A stretch of 34,091 nucleotides of DNA from Methyloceanibacter sp. (GTDB lineage Bacteria; Pseudomonadota; Alphaproteobacteria; Rhizobiales; Methyloligellaceae), in contig JACMJU010000094.1 of the NCBI GenBank assembly GCA_014380485.1, positions 1 through 34,091 on the forward strand, written 5' to 3'. How positions within the stretch are numbered: position 1 is the first letter of the stretch; each line of letters starts with the position of its first letter. This document shows positions 23,672-31,395 of the stretch, piece by piece. A program made the position numbers and the translations under genes. The notes below the pieces were generated by a model. That model saw only the letters and a list, made by a program, of their open reading frames with translations, was not told where the DNA came from and did no database searches.

Positions 23672-24718
23672 TCATGAACTCGGACCCTCGTCGAATCCGA
23701 CCTTGTCGACGAGCTCGCTTGCCTTCTTGCGAAGTGCGGCAATGTCGTTGAGCGAGATCGGGTCCGGCTTGAAATCGCCCCACGATTTGACCAGCGGCGA
23801 CCACGGGACGCCTTCCTTCACCGGATATTCGTTGTTCACGTCCGCATAGAGTTCCTGCCCCCGGTCGGAAGCCAAGAACTCGACGAGCTTCACGGCGTTG
23901 TCCTTGTGTGGCGCATGCTTTGCCACCACCGCGCCGGAGACATTCACATGGGTGCCGCGCTCGTCTGAGTTGGGGAAGAGGATGTTGACAGAATCAGCCC
24001 ATGCCTTCTGCTCGGGCGCTTTATCGTTCTTGAGCATCACGCCCATGTAGTAGGTGTTGCCGATGGCGATGTCGCATTCGCCGGAATAGACGCCCTTGAC
24101 CTGAAGCCGATCGTCTCCGGCGGGCTTCCGCGCGAGATTGGCCTTCACCCCTTTCAGCCATTGCTCGGTCCACGCCTCGCCGTGATGGGCGATCATGGAG
24201 GCGATCAGGGCGACGTTGTAGCCGTGTTGGCCCGAGCGGATGCAGATCTTGCCCCGCCATTTTCGATCGGCGAGTTCCTCGTAGGTGATCGACTCCTGCT
24301 TCACCCGTTCCTTTGAGGCGTAGACCACACGGGCGCGGCGCGTCAGGCCGAACCACTGGCCATCTTCGGCGCGATAGGCTTGCGGGATCGCGGCGTCGAG
24401 CGCGGCCGAGCGAATGGGCTGCGCGATGCCGGAAGCGGTCGCTTGCGTGAGATTGCCGATATCGACGGTAAGCAGCACATCGGCAGGGCTGTTTCGTCCC
24501 TCGGCCTGGATGCGCTCGATCAGGCCTTTCTCGGCGAAGATCACATTGACCTTGATGCCGGTCTCTAGGGTGAACTCCTTGAGCAGGGGCTCGATCAGAT
24601 AAGGCTGGCGGTACGAATAGATATTCACCTCGCCAGGACCGGCGGCCTCAGCTTGCGAAGCGGCGAGAACAAGGGAGAGAAGGGCGGGCGCGAGGACGCG
24701 CGCCGGGACAAATCGCAT
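23672..24718 (-). CDS. fbpA: Ferric-iron ABC transporter, periplasmic binding protein (FbpA/FutA type)
   Basis: A 348-residue precursor with GGAGGAAAG before the ATG and a Sec signal (MRFVPARVLAPALLSLVLAA, cleavage after AEA). The mature start VNIYSYRQPYLIEPLLKEF and the hinge-region GNTYYMGVM carry tyrosines typical of the Fe3+ site in FbpA/FutA proteins. PADVLLTVDIGNL and RKWRGKICIRSGQHGYN are also conserved. It binds Fe3+ in the periplasm and hands it to FbpB. It is first in the operon with the Cys-rich gene and fbpB. An ICE-like box 141 bases upstream suggests Irr/iron control. Confidence 0.93.
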   Translation of the reverse strand: MRFVPARVLAPALLSLVLAASQAEAAGPGEVNIYSYRQPYLIEPLLKEFTLETGIKVNVIFAEKGLIERIQAEGRNSPADVLLTVDIGNLTQATASGIAQPIRSAALDAAIPQAYRAEDGQWFGLTRRARVVYASKERVKQESITYEELADRKWRGKICIRSGQHGYNVALIASMIAHHGEAWTEQWLKGVKANLARKPAGDDRLQVKGVYSGECDIAIGNTYYMGVMLKNDKAPEQKAWADSVNILFPNSDERGTHVNVSGAVVAKHAPHKDNAVKLVEFLASDRGQELYADVNNEYPVKEGVPWSPLVKSWGDFKPDPISLNDIAALRKKASELVDKVGFDEGPSS

Positions 24719-24858
24719 CTTTCCTCCAATGGCCGGGGTTCAAGGCCTCGGTATCGGATCTATGACTCTGGCGCCCCGACCGCGCGTCAGGGGCCCAATC
24801 CCTCGCTTAGGGCGTCAGCCGAGGCAATGTCAACAAGATTACCTTGATCTAATCGACT

Positions 24859-24873
24859 TTAGAAATCTTCTAA
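24859..24873. promoter_or_regulatory. Iron control element (ICE)-like box upstream of fbpA
   Basis: TTAGAA-ATC-TTCTAA is a perfect 6-bp inverted repeat with a 3-base spacer and matches the core of the Irr ICE motif of alphaproteobacteria (TTTAGAA-N3-TTCTAAA) as I remember it. It sits in the AT-rich part of the 295-base gap between fbpA and the kinase gene, 141 bases before the fbpA start. Nothing else in this gap looks like a gene. Confidence 0.65.
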
Positions 24874-25013
24874 TTTTCTCGCCACTAACAATAACCTATA
24901 AAGCGCGATAGAAAAAATAAAGCAAGATGCCAGTAGTATTGGGAGAAATTCTATGGAAGTTCTGTTAGGAGCGAGAGATAAAGCCGGCGGGCCAAGTCAA
25001 AGCGGTGCCGCGC

Positions 25014-26420
25014 TTAGACGGCGGCGCTCGAGGTGAACAGCCGCTCGGCCGGGAAGATCACATCGGCCGAGGTGCCGATGCCCGGCTCGCTCGTCAGCAC
25101 GAGCCGCGCCCGGTTGGCGTCGACCAGAGCCTTGGTCACGGGGAGGCCCAAGCCCGTCCCCGTCTGCTTGCGCGGGGCCGTATCGAGCTGGTGGAAGGGC
25201 TGCATGGCGAAGGCAATCTCGTCTTTGGTCATGCCGACGCCGTTGTCGCGCACGCGCACGCGAAGCTCGCCGGCGATCATCGTGCCCGACACGATCACCT
25301 GACCGCCTTCCTTGGTGAACTTGATGGCGTTGGTGAGAAGATTGAGGAGGATCTGTTTGAGCCGCCGCGGATCGGCGACGACGGTGGGCAGATCGGGCGC
25401 GAGCGAAGTTCTGAGCAGAATGCGCGCGCGCTTGGCGAGCGGCTGCAGGCTGGCGGCGCAATCCTCGACAATCTCCGGTACCTCGACGGCGGTGAAATTA
25501 AGCTCGAATTTGCCCGCCTCGATCTTGGAGATATCGAGGAGGTCGTTGAGCAGGGAGAGCGCATAGAGCCCGCTATGATGAATGTCCTCGACATAGCCCT
25601 TATAACGCTCACTGCCGATCTGGCCGAAGCGCTCCTGAAGCATCAGCTCGGCGAAGCCGATGATCGAGTTGAGCGGGGTGCGGACCTCGTGGCTGACTTT
25701 GGCGAGGAAGTCGAGGCGCCCGGATGCGGCGTTCGGCTCAAGCCTTGGCACCAGCGCCGGCTCGGGCGATACCGGCTCGGGCTCAGATGACGCCGGTGCC
25801 GCCGATGACGCGGGCATCGTCTCCGCATCGTGATCGAGGCTCGCCTGGTCGATCAAGCGCAGGAGCTTGATGTCCTGCTCGGCGTCAAGAACGCGCACGT
25901 CGAAGGCGACCTTCACGCGCCGCCGCGAGCGGGTGAGCGCATCGAGGGGCGCGCTTCGTTCGGAGCCTTCGTGGGTCAGGACGGTGCCTTCAGCGAGGAT
26001 CGCACCGAGACCCCCGGCCTCGATGAGCTCGGCGGTCGAGGGATAGCCGAAGGCAAAGGCGAAAGCGGAATTGGCGTGGGTGAGGGTGCCCGCGGCGAGA
26101 ATGCCGACGGCTGCTTGCATCGCTTCGAGGAGAATGTTCAGGCTTTGCGGTGTGAGAGCAAGCTCCGGCCCTCGCTGCGTACGCGAGACGCCCTGAGCCG
26201 GGCCCGGAATTGTCCGGCCCTCGAGCGCGCGGGCAATGTGCTCGAGAGCCTCGCGGTCCCCACTCGGCTCTTCGATGCGCCTGTTCATTCTGAGGTCGGC
26301 CTCGCGGCCCCAATAATATGCGGCGGGAGAGAGCTCATTCAGTCGCCTTGGCGCCAGGATTGGGCTACCGCCATACGCCGCTTTCGCCCCAGCCATCGGG
26401 CGTTTGCTCGACTCATCCAC
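25014..26420 (-). CDS. PdhS-like PAS-domain sensor histidine kinase
   Basis: Up to 468 residues, cytoplasmic, with no membrane segment. A PAS-like domain lies at 93-190, an Ala/Pro/Glu-rich linker at 200-232, and a phospho-acceptor helix FLAKVSHEVRTPLNSIIGFA with His244. The ATPase domain follows, with N-box LLNLLTNAIKF, G1 VRDNGVGM and G2 TGTGLGLPVTKALVDANRA. The wording of the last part is close to PdhS/PleC/DivJ kinases that phosphorylate DivK in cell-cycle control, but PdhS itself is about twice as long. The start is uncertain: the track begins at GTG 26420 without a ribosome-binding site, and ATGs at 26396 and 26288 are alternatives. Its partner response regulator is not in the window. 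Confidence 0.82.
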   Translation of the reverse strand: MDESSKRPMAGAKAAYGGSPILAPRRLNELSPAAYYWGREADLRMNRRIEEPSGDREALEHIARALEGRTIPGPAQGVSRTQRGPELALTPQSLNILLEAMQAAVGILAAGTLTHANSAFAFAFGYPSTAELIEAGGLGAILAEGTVLTHEGSERSAPLDALTRSRRRVKVAFDVRVLDAEQDIKLLRLIDQASLDHDAETMPASSAAPASSEPEPVSPEPALVPRLEPNAASGRLDFLAKVSHEVRTPLNSIIGFAELMLQERFGQIGSERYKGYVEDIHHSGLYALSLLNDLLDISKIEAGKFELNFTAVEVPEIVEDCAASLQPLAKRARILLRTSLAPDLPTVVADPRRLKQILLNLLTNAIKFTKEGGQVIVSGTMIAGELRVRVRDNGVGMTKDEIAFAMQPFHQLDTAPRKQTGTGLGLPVTKALVDANRARLVLTSEPGIGTSADVIFPAERLFTSSAAV

Positions 26421-26521
26421 TAAATTTAGGCGAATTCGACATTTTGCCTAGGCCGAAACCGGAAACTTCGTTTTCAGGGCTAAAAAAGTGCTGACAGGAC
26501 GCTCAAAGGGCTTGCCTTATC

Positions 26522-26558
26522 GCACTGCAACAATTATATTGCAGTGCAACAAACGATG
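26522..26558. promoter_or_regulatory. PhaR-like operator upstream of the phasin gene
   Basis: GCACTGCAA (26522-26530) and TTGCAGTGC (26539-26547) form a perfect 9-bp inverted repeat, and GCAGTGCAACAAACGATGC continues the TGC/GCA-rich pattern. PhaR repressors of alphaproteobacteria bind TGC-rich sites of this kind (TTGCACTGCAA-like) ahead of phasin genes. It lies about 80-107 bases before the phasin start, in an otherwise AT-rich patch that probably holds the promoter. Confidence 0.6.
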
Positions 26559-26628
26559 CGGCAGCCTTTTCTTCGGATGGGACAAGCCGCTTTCCCTGGC
26601 GAAGTTAACCCAAGCAGAGGTGCTGATC

Positions 26629-27120
26629 ATGAGCGAGACCTTTTCTCCCCAAGCCGCCGCCGATCTGGCGCGCGAAAATTTCCGCAAAGCCGCCAAAGAG
26701 TTCGAGTCTTTCAAGCTCGACACGACCGTACCCGAGAGCGTGCGCGCTCTCGCCGAGAAGACCGTGAACCAGAGCCGCGAGGCCTATGAGCGCGGCAAAG
26801 ACGCTCTCGAAGAGTCCATCGATGCGCTCGAGCGGTCCTTCGACGCCGCCGGGCAGGGCGCCACCGCCTTCAATCGCAAACTCATCGACCTTGGGCAGCG
26901 CAATCTCAATTCCGTCTTCGACCTCGCCAAGAGCTTGGCCGGCGCCAAGAACCTGGCCGAGATCGTCGAGCTGCAATCGGCCTTCATTCGCCGCCAGTTC
27001 GACGTGTTTGCCAGTCAGGCGAGCGAGATCAGGGCGCTGACCAGCAAGATTGCCGCCGACACGACCGAGCCGATCAAGAGCCAAGTGACCCGCTCCTTAG
27101 ACTCGATTAAGAAGGCGTAA
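26629..27120 (+). CDS. phaP: Phasin (polyhydroxyalkanoate granule-associated protein)
   Basis: A 163-residue protein, nearly all helical. Start 26629 has AGAGG upstream; the 47 extra track residues fall across the operator and are rejected. Phasin family marks are SRAYERGKDALEE-like SREAYERGKDALEESIDALE, then GATAFNRKLIDLGQRNLNSV, FDLAKSLAGAKNLAEIVELQ and FIRRQFDVFASQASEIRALT. Phasins coat carbon-storage granules and control their number and size. A strong terminator follows 60 bases after the stop. With the PhaR-like operator upstream, this is a single-gene unit induced during polymer storage, by inference. No PHA synthase or depolymerase is in the window. Confidence 0.92.
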   Translation: MSETFSPQAAADLARENFRKAAKEFESFKLDTTVPESVRALAEKTVNQSREAYERGKDALEESIDALERSFDAAGQGATAFNRKLIDLGQRNLNSVFDLAKSLAGAKNLAEIVELQSAFIRRQFDVFASQASEIRALTSKIAADTTEPIKSQVTRSLDSIKKA

Positions 27121-27180
27121 CGACCCGTTCTCGGCCTTTGGCCGCCGATGGGATCGCAAGACCTACACGGGGTCGCGCGC

Positions 27181-27212
27181 AAAAAGGCCCGGGGCACACC
27201 CCGGGCCTTTTT
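27181..27212. terminator. Strong bidirectional Rho-independent terminator after phaP
   Basis: AAAAAGGCCCGGGG and CCCCGGGCCTTTTT pair perfectly (14 bp) around a CACA loop, with five T on the plus strand and five T on the minus strand. Confidence 0.92.
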
Positions 27213-27338
27213 CATGAATCGCGGCACTCTCCGATTTTCGGCTTTATTCAGACCTCCGCCCGCAAATAAGGGGCCGAAGGCCCGGCTTGCAACGCGTGCT
27301 TCCTCCGCTTAGTTTCGCCTCGAAGCGTTGGAGAATAT

Positions 27339-27415
27339 GCCGCCGTAGCTCAGCTGGTTAGAGCGCTTGACTGTGGATCAAGAGGTCGGCGATTCGAATT
27401 CGCCCGGCGGTACCA
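27339..27415 (+). tRNA. tRNA-His (GTG anticodon)
   Basis: The full cloverleaf can be drawn. Acceptor GCCGCCG pairs with CGGCGGT (first pair G-T). D stem is GCTC/GAGC, anticodon stem CTTGA/TCAAG with loop CTGTGGA (anticodon GTG), variable AGGTC, and T stem GGCGA/TCGCC with loop TTCGAAT. Discriminator A73 and CCA are encoded, 77 bases in all. The base before the acceptor is T, so no G-1 is encoded. This matches the unusual tRNA-His of alphaproteobacteria. Confidence 0.96.
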
Positions 27416-27453
27416 ACTCTACCAATCACCCCTTCCGCAGATCAAATTAGAGA

Positions 27454-27483
27454 GCGGCAGCTTGTCGTAAAACAAGCTACCGC
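27454..27483. terminator. Hairpin between tRNA-His and a convergent small gene
   Basis: GCGG-c-AGCTTGT pairs with ACAAGCT-a-CCGC (11 pairs, one mismatch) around a CGTAAA loop. It is 38 bases after the tRNA and 29 bases past the stop of the convergent small gene. There is no T-tract; a shared 3' end is plausible. Confidence 0.45.
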
Positions 27484-27512
27484 GCTTCGCGACTGCTCAG
27501 TGTTCAGGCGCG

Positions 27513-27740
27513 CTAGCAGCGGGCGCACCAGCATCTGTTCGGCCTGCACACCCAGGTGAAGCCCGGCGGGCAATGCTTGCCATATCCGACGCAGGCGGCC
27601 TTCTCGATCAGCGAATAGTTCTTGACCGCTTCGGGCAATCCCGCCGTTCCGGCAGCGGTCGTTGCTTCAGCCTTCCACGACAACAAGCCCCCAACGAGCA
27701 GGGCCGCTACAACTGCCACGGCAATTCCCAATCTGCGCAT
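27513..27740 (-). CDS. Small exported Cys-rich protein
   Basis: Seventy-five residues with AGGAGG seven bases before the ATG, so translation is well supported. The signal or anchor is MRRLGIAVAVVAALLVGGLL, and cleavage near AEA is possible. The mature part has six cysteines in its last 26 residues (50, 57, 65, 70, 72, 75): ACVGYGKHCPPG, then TWVCRPNRCWCARC. The pattern suggests a compact disulfide-bonded or metal-binding peptide in the periplasm or outside the cell. I cannot name a family. It stands alone. Confidence 0.75.
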   Translation of the reverse strand: MRRLGIAVAVVAALLVGGLLSWKAEATTAAGTAGLPEAVKNYSLIEKAACVGYGKHCPPGFTWVCRPNRCWCARC

Positions 27741-27874
27741 TCGATTCCTCCTGGTTCACTCTCCCTGAAGCGACAATCTCATCTTCTCTCGCAGCCAGCC
27801 CAAGCCGGCGGATAGGGACGACAGCGCAACGCGCGCGATCACGGCACGCAGGATGCGGCGGGCGGCGGGTTGGT

Positions 27875-28165
27875 TTAGCGTGACGGGGTCAACGCCCAAG
27901 CGGGGGCGGGCTTGTCGATGCCGGGTCCGGGAATCGGGATGGAATTGCCGTAACTGGAAATGAACTCGCTATCGCTCTTGCCGATAAAGGGCAAAGCGAG
28001 CGAACTTCCCTTGGTATAATCCTGCGTCAGGAACTGGTTGGCCGGAGAGGTGAATTGGCTCGACCCGTCCTCGAGTGTCGCCTTTTCGCCCTGAATTTCA
28101 AAGGCGTGCGCCGGGGCCGCAGCCGCCAAACCGCACAAAACCAGCACCAATCCGAGATATTTCAT
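27875..28165 (-). CDS. Small exported protein of unknown function
   Basis: Ninety-six residues. The ATG at 28165 is chosen for the purine run GGGGGAT upstream and because it opens a clear Sec signal (MKYLGLVLVLCGLAAAAPAHA). The mature part, about 75 residues, is polar and lacks cysteine: EIQGEKATLEDGSSQF, SPANQFLTQDYTKGSSLALP, FIGKSDSEFISSYGNSIPIP, then a Pro-rich tail. I do not recognise a family. It is divergent from the glycosyltransferase gene; the 153 bases between show no clear promoter. Confidence 0.65.
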   Translation of the reverse strand: MKYLGLVLVLCGLAAAAPAHAFEIQGEKATLEDGSSQFTSPANQFLTQDYTKGSSLALPFIGKSDSEFISSYGNSIPIPGPGIDKPAPAWALTPSR

Positions 28166-28318
28166 AGCATCCCCCGAAGCCGCTCTTGCGTCAGCCGAAG
28201 CAGACGATACCGCGTTATCGCCGGCAGAGGAAGGGCGCAAAGACGGCAAGAATGAGGAAAGCGCCTCGCTCCGCCGTCTGTTCCATAATGCCGGAAGCGC
28301 TGGTACAAGCCTTCGCCG

Positions 28319-29443
28319 ATGGCCCCCCGCATCCTCTATGTCGTCACCGAGGACTGGTACTTCCTGTCGCATCGTCTGCCCATGGCCCGCGCGGCGAAGG
28401 AGGCGGGCTATGAGGTGCATGTCGCGACAAGGCTGAAGGACGACAGCGCGGCCATCGAACGGGAAGGCTTCGTGCCTCATGCGCTGTCCTGGAGCCGGGG
28501 CAGCCTCTCCCCCGCAGGGAGCCTCTCTGCCATCATCGCGCTTCGCCGTCTGCTTCGCGCGTTACGGCCTGCCATCCTTCACAATATCGCCCTCAAGCCG
28601 GTCCTGCTCGGCACCGTGGCGAGCCTCGGTCTTCCCGCGCTCGCCGTCGTCAATAGCGTGACCGGACTGGGCAGTCTTTTCATCGGCGAGGCCGGGGTAA
28701 GCGAGTCTGCCCGCAAAATGGTGCGCCTGGCCCTTTCACGCCTGGTAAGACGCAAGCGCAGCCGCACGATCGTACAGAATCCCGACGATCGCGCCTTCGT
28801 CATCGGCCTCGGCGCGGCGCCCGAGACCGTCGTGCTCATTCCCGGTTCCGGCGTCGACACCAAACATCTTACCCCGCTGCCCGAGCCGCCGCCGCCGGTG
28901 ACCGCCGCCTATGTCGGACGCATGCTCGCCGACAAGGGCGTGCTGACGCTGATCGAGGCGTTCGCGCTCCTCGAAAAGCGCGGCACAGCGCTCCAACTCC
29001 TGCTTGCCGGCGACTGCGACAGGGAGAATCCGGGATCGCTTGCACCCGAGCAGCTCCGCGAATTCGCAAGTCTATATGGCGTTCAATGGGTCGGCCATGT
29101 CACCGACATCAGGGAGGTCTGGGCTCGCGCCCATTTTGCCGTGCTTGCCTCCCGTCGCGAGGGGCTGCCGAAGAGCCTGCTTGAGGCGGCGGCCTGCGGG
29201 CGCGCAATGGTGGCGACCGACGCGCCTGGCTGCCGCGAGATCGCCATTGAGGGCGAGACCGCGCTCACCGTGCCCGTCGACAATACCGAAGCATTGGCCG
29301 ACGCCATGGCCAAGCTCGCCGGAGACCCGGGCTTACGAAGGCGATTTGCCGCCAATGCACGTCGCTTGGCCGACAACAAATTCTCGGCCGAGGCCATCGG
29401 CCGCCAGACCGTCGCCCTTTACGATGAGCTGATCGCCCGCTAG
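28319..29443 (+). CDS. GT4-family glycosyltransferase
   Basis: A 374-residue GT-B fold enzyme that would add a sugar from a nucleotide donor to a lipid-linked glycan in the cytoplasm. The N-terminal half opens ILYVVTEDWYFLSHRLPMAR and has IALKPVLLGT with VNSVTGLGSLF, a pattern seen in WbpH- or PglA-like enzymes. The C-terminal donor domain has VLIPGSGVDTKHL, AAYVGRMLADKGVLTLIEAF and the E-x7-E motif in SRREGLPKSLLEAAACG, followed by DAPGCREIAIEGETALTVPV. Its TAG overlaps the stop of the convergent epimerase gene (CTAG at 29440-29443). It belongs with the polysaccharide genes to its right; donor and acceptor cannot be told. Confidence 0.88.
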   Translation: MAPRILYVVTEDWYFLSHRLPMARAAKEAGYEVHVATRLKDDSAAIEREGFVPHALSWSRGSLSPAGSLSAIIALRRLLRALRPAILHNIALKPVLLGTVASLGLPALAVVNSVTGLGSLFIGEAGVSESARKMVRLALSRLVRRKRSRTIVQNPDDRAFVIGLGAAPETVVLIPGSGVDTKHLTPLPEPPPPVTAAYVGRMLADKGVLTLIEAFALLEKRGTALQLLLAGDCDRENPGSLAPEQLREFASLYGVQWVGHVTDIREVWARAHFAVLASRREGLPKSLLEAAACGRAMVATDAPGCREIAIEGETALTVPVDNTEALADAMAKLAGDPGLRRRFAANARRLADNKFSAEAIGRQTVALYDELIAR

Positions 29444-30375
29444 GCGGCGGCACCGTTTTCGGAACGCATCATTTTGATGATCCCGTCGCGGGTGGCGATG
29501 ACGGGACGCCAGCCTAGCCCCAAGAGCTTCGAGGCGTCGACGACGAAGCTGCCCGAGATGCGCTCCCATTCCGCCTCCCTGCCGAGAGACCGCATCAGCC
29601 GCTTGACCGCTCCGAGCGGCATTGTGACGAGGTGCGGGGAGCGTCCAAGACCTTCGCGCATGGCGGCGACGAGATCGGCCACGCTGATCGGCTCGGCATC
29701 GGCGGCGAGGAATGTCTCGTTCGCGGCCTTTTCCGCGCCGAGCACAAGCGAGATCGCCGAGACCAGATTGTCGAGGGCGAGCAGGGAACGGCGATTGTCG
29801 AGTCCGGCGAAGGGAAGCGGCATCGGCGTCCTGGCAAGCGTGGCAAGCGCCGCGATATTGCCCTTGACTCCCTTGCCATAGACTACGGCGGGACGGAGCA
29901 CGGTGAAGGGAACCCCGCTCGCGGCGAGAAGCCGTTCGCCCTCGAGCTTGGCGCGTCCGTAAGAGTCGGTGGGGGCGGGCGCGTCCTTCTCGCCGATGGG
30001 GCGCTCGGCCGACAACCCGGCCTGGGCCCGCACCGAAGAGAGGAACACGAAACGCTCGACCTTGCCGCGTGCGGCTTGGGCAAGCTCACCCACGGTCTCG
30101 GCATTGATCCGGGCATAGAGCGCGTCAGGCAACGCGCCGGGCGCGTGCGCAATGCCGGCGAGATGGGCGACATGCGTGACACCGTCGAGAAGCGCCGACC
30201 AGTCGTTGTGCTGCGCGAGATCGGGCATGGCCACGCGCTCGACGCCGTTCGCGGCCGGGATCGCCGCGAGATCGCGGGCGGCCGCCCTGACCTCCCATCC
30301 CTCCTTGGCCAGAGCGGTGGTCAAGCGCTTGCCGATAAATCCGGAGGCGCCTGTTATGAGCACGCGCCCCTTCAT
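29440..30375 (-). CDS. NAD-dependent sugar epimerase/reductase (WbpV/WreQ-like)
   Basis: A 311-residue extended short-chain dehydrogenase. The NAD(P) site is LITGASGFIGKRL (6-18), the active-site Ser lies in FVFLSSVRAQ, and Tyr/Lys in DSYGRAKLEGE. TVLRPAVVYGKGVKGNIA and LPFAGLDNRRSLLALDNLVS are typical of WbpV/GalE-like members. It is the last of three minus-strand genes after WbpM-like and WbpL-like genes, starting one base after the transferase stop. In Pseudomonas and Rhizobium such a reductase turns the 4-keto product of the dehydratase into UDP-QuiNAc. That role is inferred from the gene order. Confidence 0.87.
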   Translation of the reverse strand: MKGRVLITGASGFIGKRLTTALAKEGWEVRAAARDLAAIPAANGVERVAMPDLAQHNDWSALLDGVTHVAHLAGIAHAPGALPDALYARINAETVGELAQAARGKVERFVFLSSVRAQAGLSAERPIGEKDAPAPTDSYGRAKLEGERLLAASGVPFTVLRPAVVYGKGVKGNIAALATLARTPMPLPFAGLDNRRSLLALDNLVSAISLVLGAEKAANETFLAADAEPISVADLVAAMREGLGRSPHLVTMPLGAVKRLMRSLGREAEWERISGSFVVDASKLLGLGWRPVIATRDGIIKMMRSENGAAA

Positions 30376-30376
30376 C

Positions 30377-31390
30377 TCAACGGCCTTTGGCCAGAGCGAA
30401 CAGCATCAGGCCGGTGGTCAGCAAACCGAGTCCAAGGCACAGGAGATCGACAGTCGGCGACCGGGCCAGCACCGTCGCGATCGCCAAGCCGACGAGCAGA
30501 ATTTGCAGGAGGAGCACCCGCGCCGTAACCTGCTTCACGCTCAAGCCGGCCGTCACCGCGCGCTGGTAGAAATGGGTGCGGTGCGCGGAAGAAATCCGTT
30601 CTCTGGCGCGGATGCGGCGGAACAAGGTGAGCGTCGCGTCGGCCACCGTATAGAGCGACAGCAATATAGCCGCGACGAGATGGGCTTTCGCCACGAAGAT
30701 CAGCATGAAGGCGAGGCAGAGGCCGATCGGCAGACTGCCGGCATCGCCGAGAAAGATCTGAGCCGGGTGCTTGTTGAAGATCGCGAAACCGAGCGTGGCG
30801 CCAAGGAGGGCGAGCGCCAGCAACCCAACGGTGGCGGGCACGGCGCCAAGCGCGTGCAGGATGGCGATGCCAAACGTCATGGGCACGACCTGCACCACCG
30901 TCATCCAGTCGAGCCCATCGAGGAAGTTGACGAAGTTTACGAACCCGACCGTGGCGAGCACGAGCAGCGCCCGCTCCACGACCTGCGGCATCAGGCCGGG
31001 GAACAGCTGGAAGCCCTGAGGCAGGCTAAGGATCAGGATCACGGCCGCGAGAGTCTGGCCAATCAAGCGCCATGAGACGGGAAGCGTATGGAGATCGTCG
31101 ATCGCGCCGAGAATGGTGAGGGCGGCAGCGATAGCGAGGACGGGGAAGAGGCTTGGCACGGGCTCCGGCGCCCAAATGACGGCGCCGAGCGCCGAGCCGG
31201 CCAAGACCGACAGCGTGACCGCGAGGCCTGCGCCCTGCGGGGTCGCGATCTTGTGCGATGACCGCGCATTCGGCTGCGCCAACAGGTAGCGCGCGAGCAC
31301 CGGCTTCAACATGAGGATCAGGAGGGCCGAGAGGCCCGCGCACCCCGCCACCAGAATGGCGGCCCACAACGCCGGCTGAGCGAGCTGCAT
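30377..31390 (-). CDS. WecA/MraY-family undecaprenyl-phosphate sugar-1-phosphate transferase (WbpL/WreU-like)
   Basis: A 337-residue polytopic membrane enzyme that loads the first sugar-1-phosphate onto undecaprenyl phosphate. Start 31390 lies five bases after the dehydratase stop and opens the first membrane helix; the track start overlaps the neighbour. About ten or eleven helices are seen. Catalytic motifs are GAIDDLHTLP (the Asp-Asp Mg site), NFVNFLDGLDWMT, IFLGDAGSLPIG and SSAHRTHFYQRA (the His motif of this family). It stands between the dehydratase and reductase genes, so it probably uses their product or UDP-GlcNAc. Confidence 0.92.
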   Translation of the reverse strand: MQLAQPALWAAILVAGCAGLSALLILMLKPVLARYLLAQPNARSSHKIATPQGAGLAVTLSVLAGSALGAVIWAPEPVPSLFPVLAIAAALTILGAIDDLHTLPVSWRLIGQTLAAVILILSLPQGFQLFPGLMPQVVERALLVLATVGFVNFVNFLDGLDWMTVVQVVPMTFGIAILHALGAVPATVGLLALALLGATLGFAIFNKHPAQIFLGDAGSLPIGLCLAFMLIFVAKAHLVAAILLSLYTVADATLTLFRRIRARERISSAHRTHFYQRAVTAGLSVKQVTARVLLLQILLVGLAIATVLARSPTVDLLCLGLGLLTTGLMLFALAKGR

Positions 31391-31395
31391 GCCCG

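Noticed and set aside
26488-26628. Extended N-terminus of the phasin
   Set aside because: The extra 47 codons cover the PhaR-like operator and AT-rich promoter patch; the ATG at 26629 has its own ribosome-binding site.
27416-27453. Integration site at the 3' end of tRNA-His
   Set aside because: No integrase gene and no repeat of the tRNA 3' end is found in the window.
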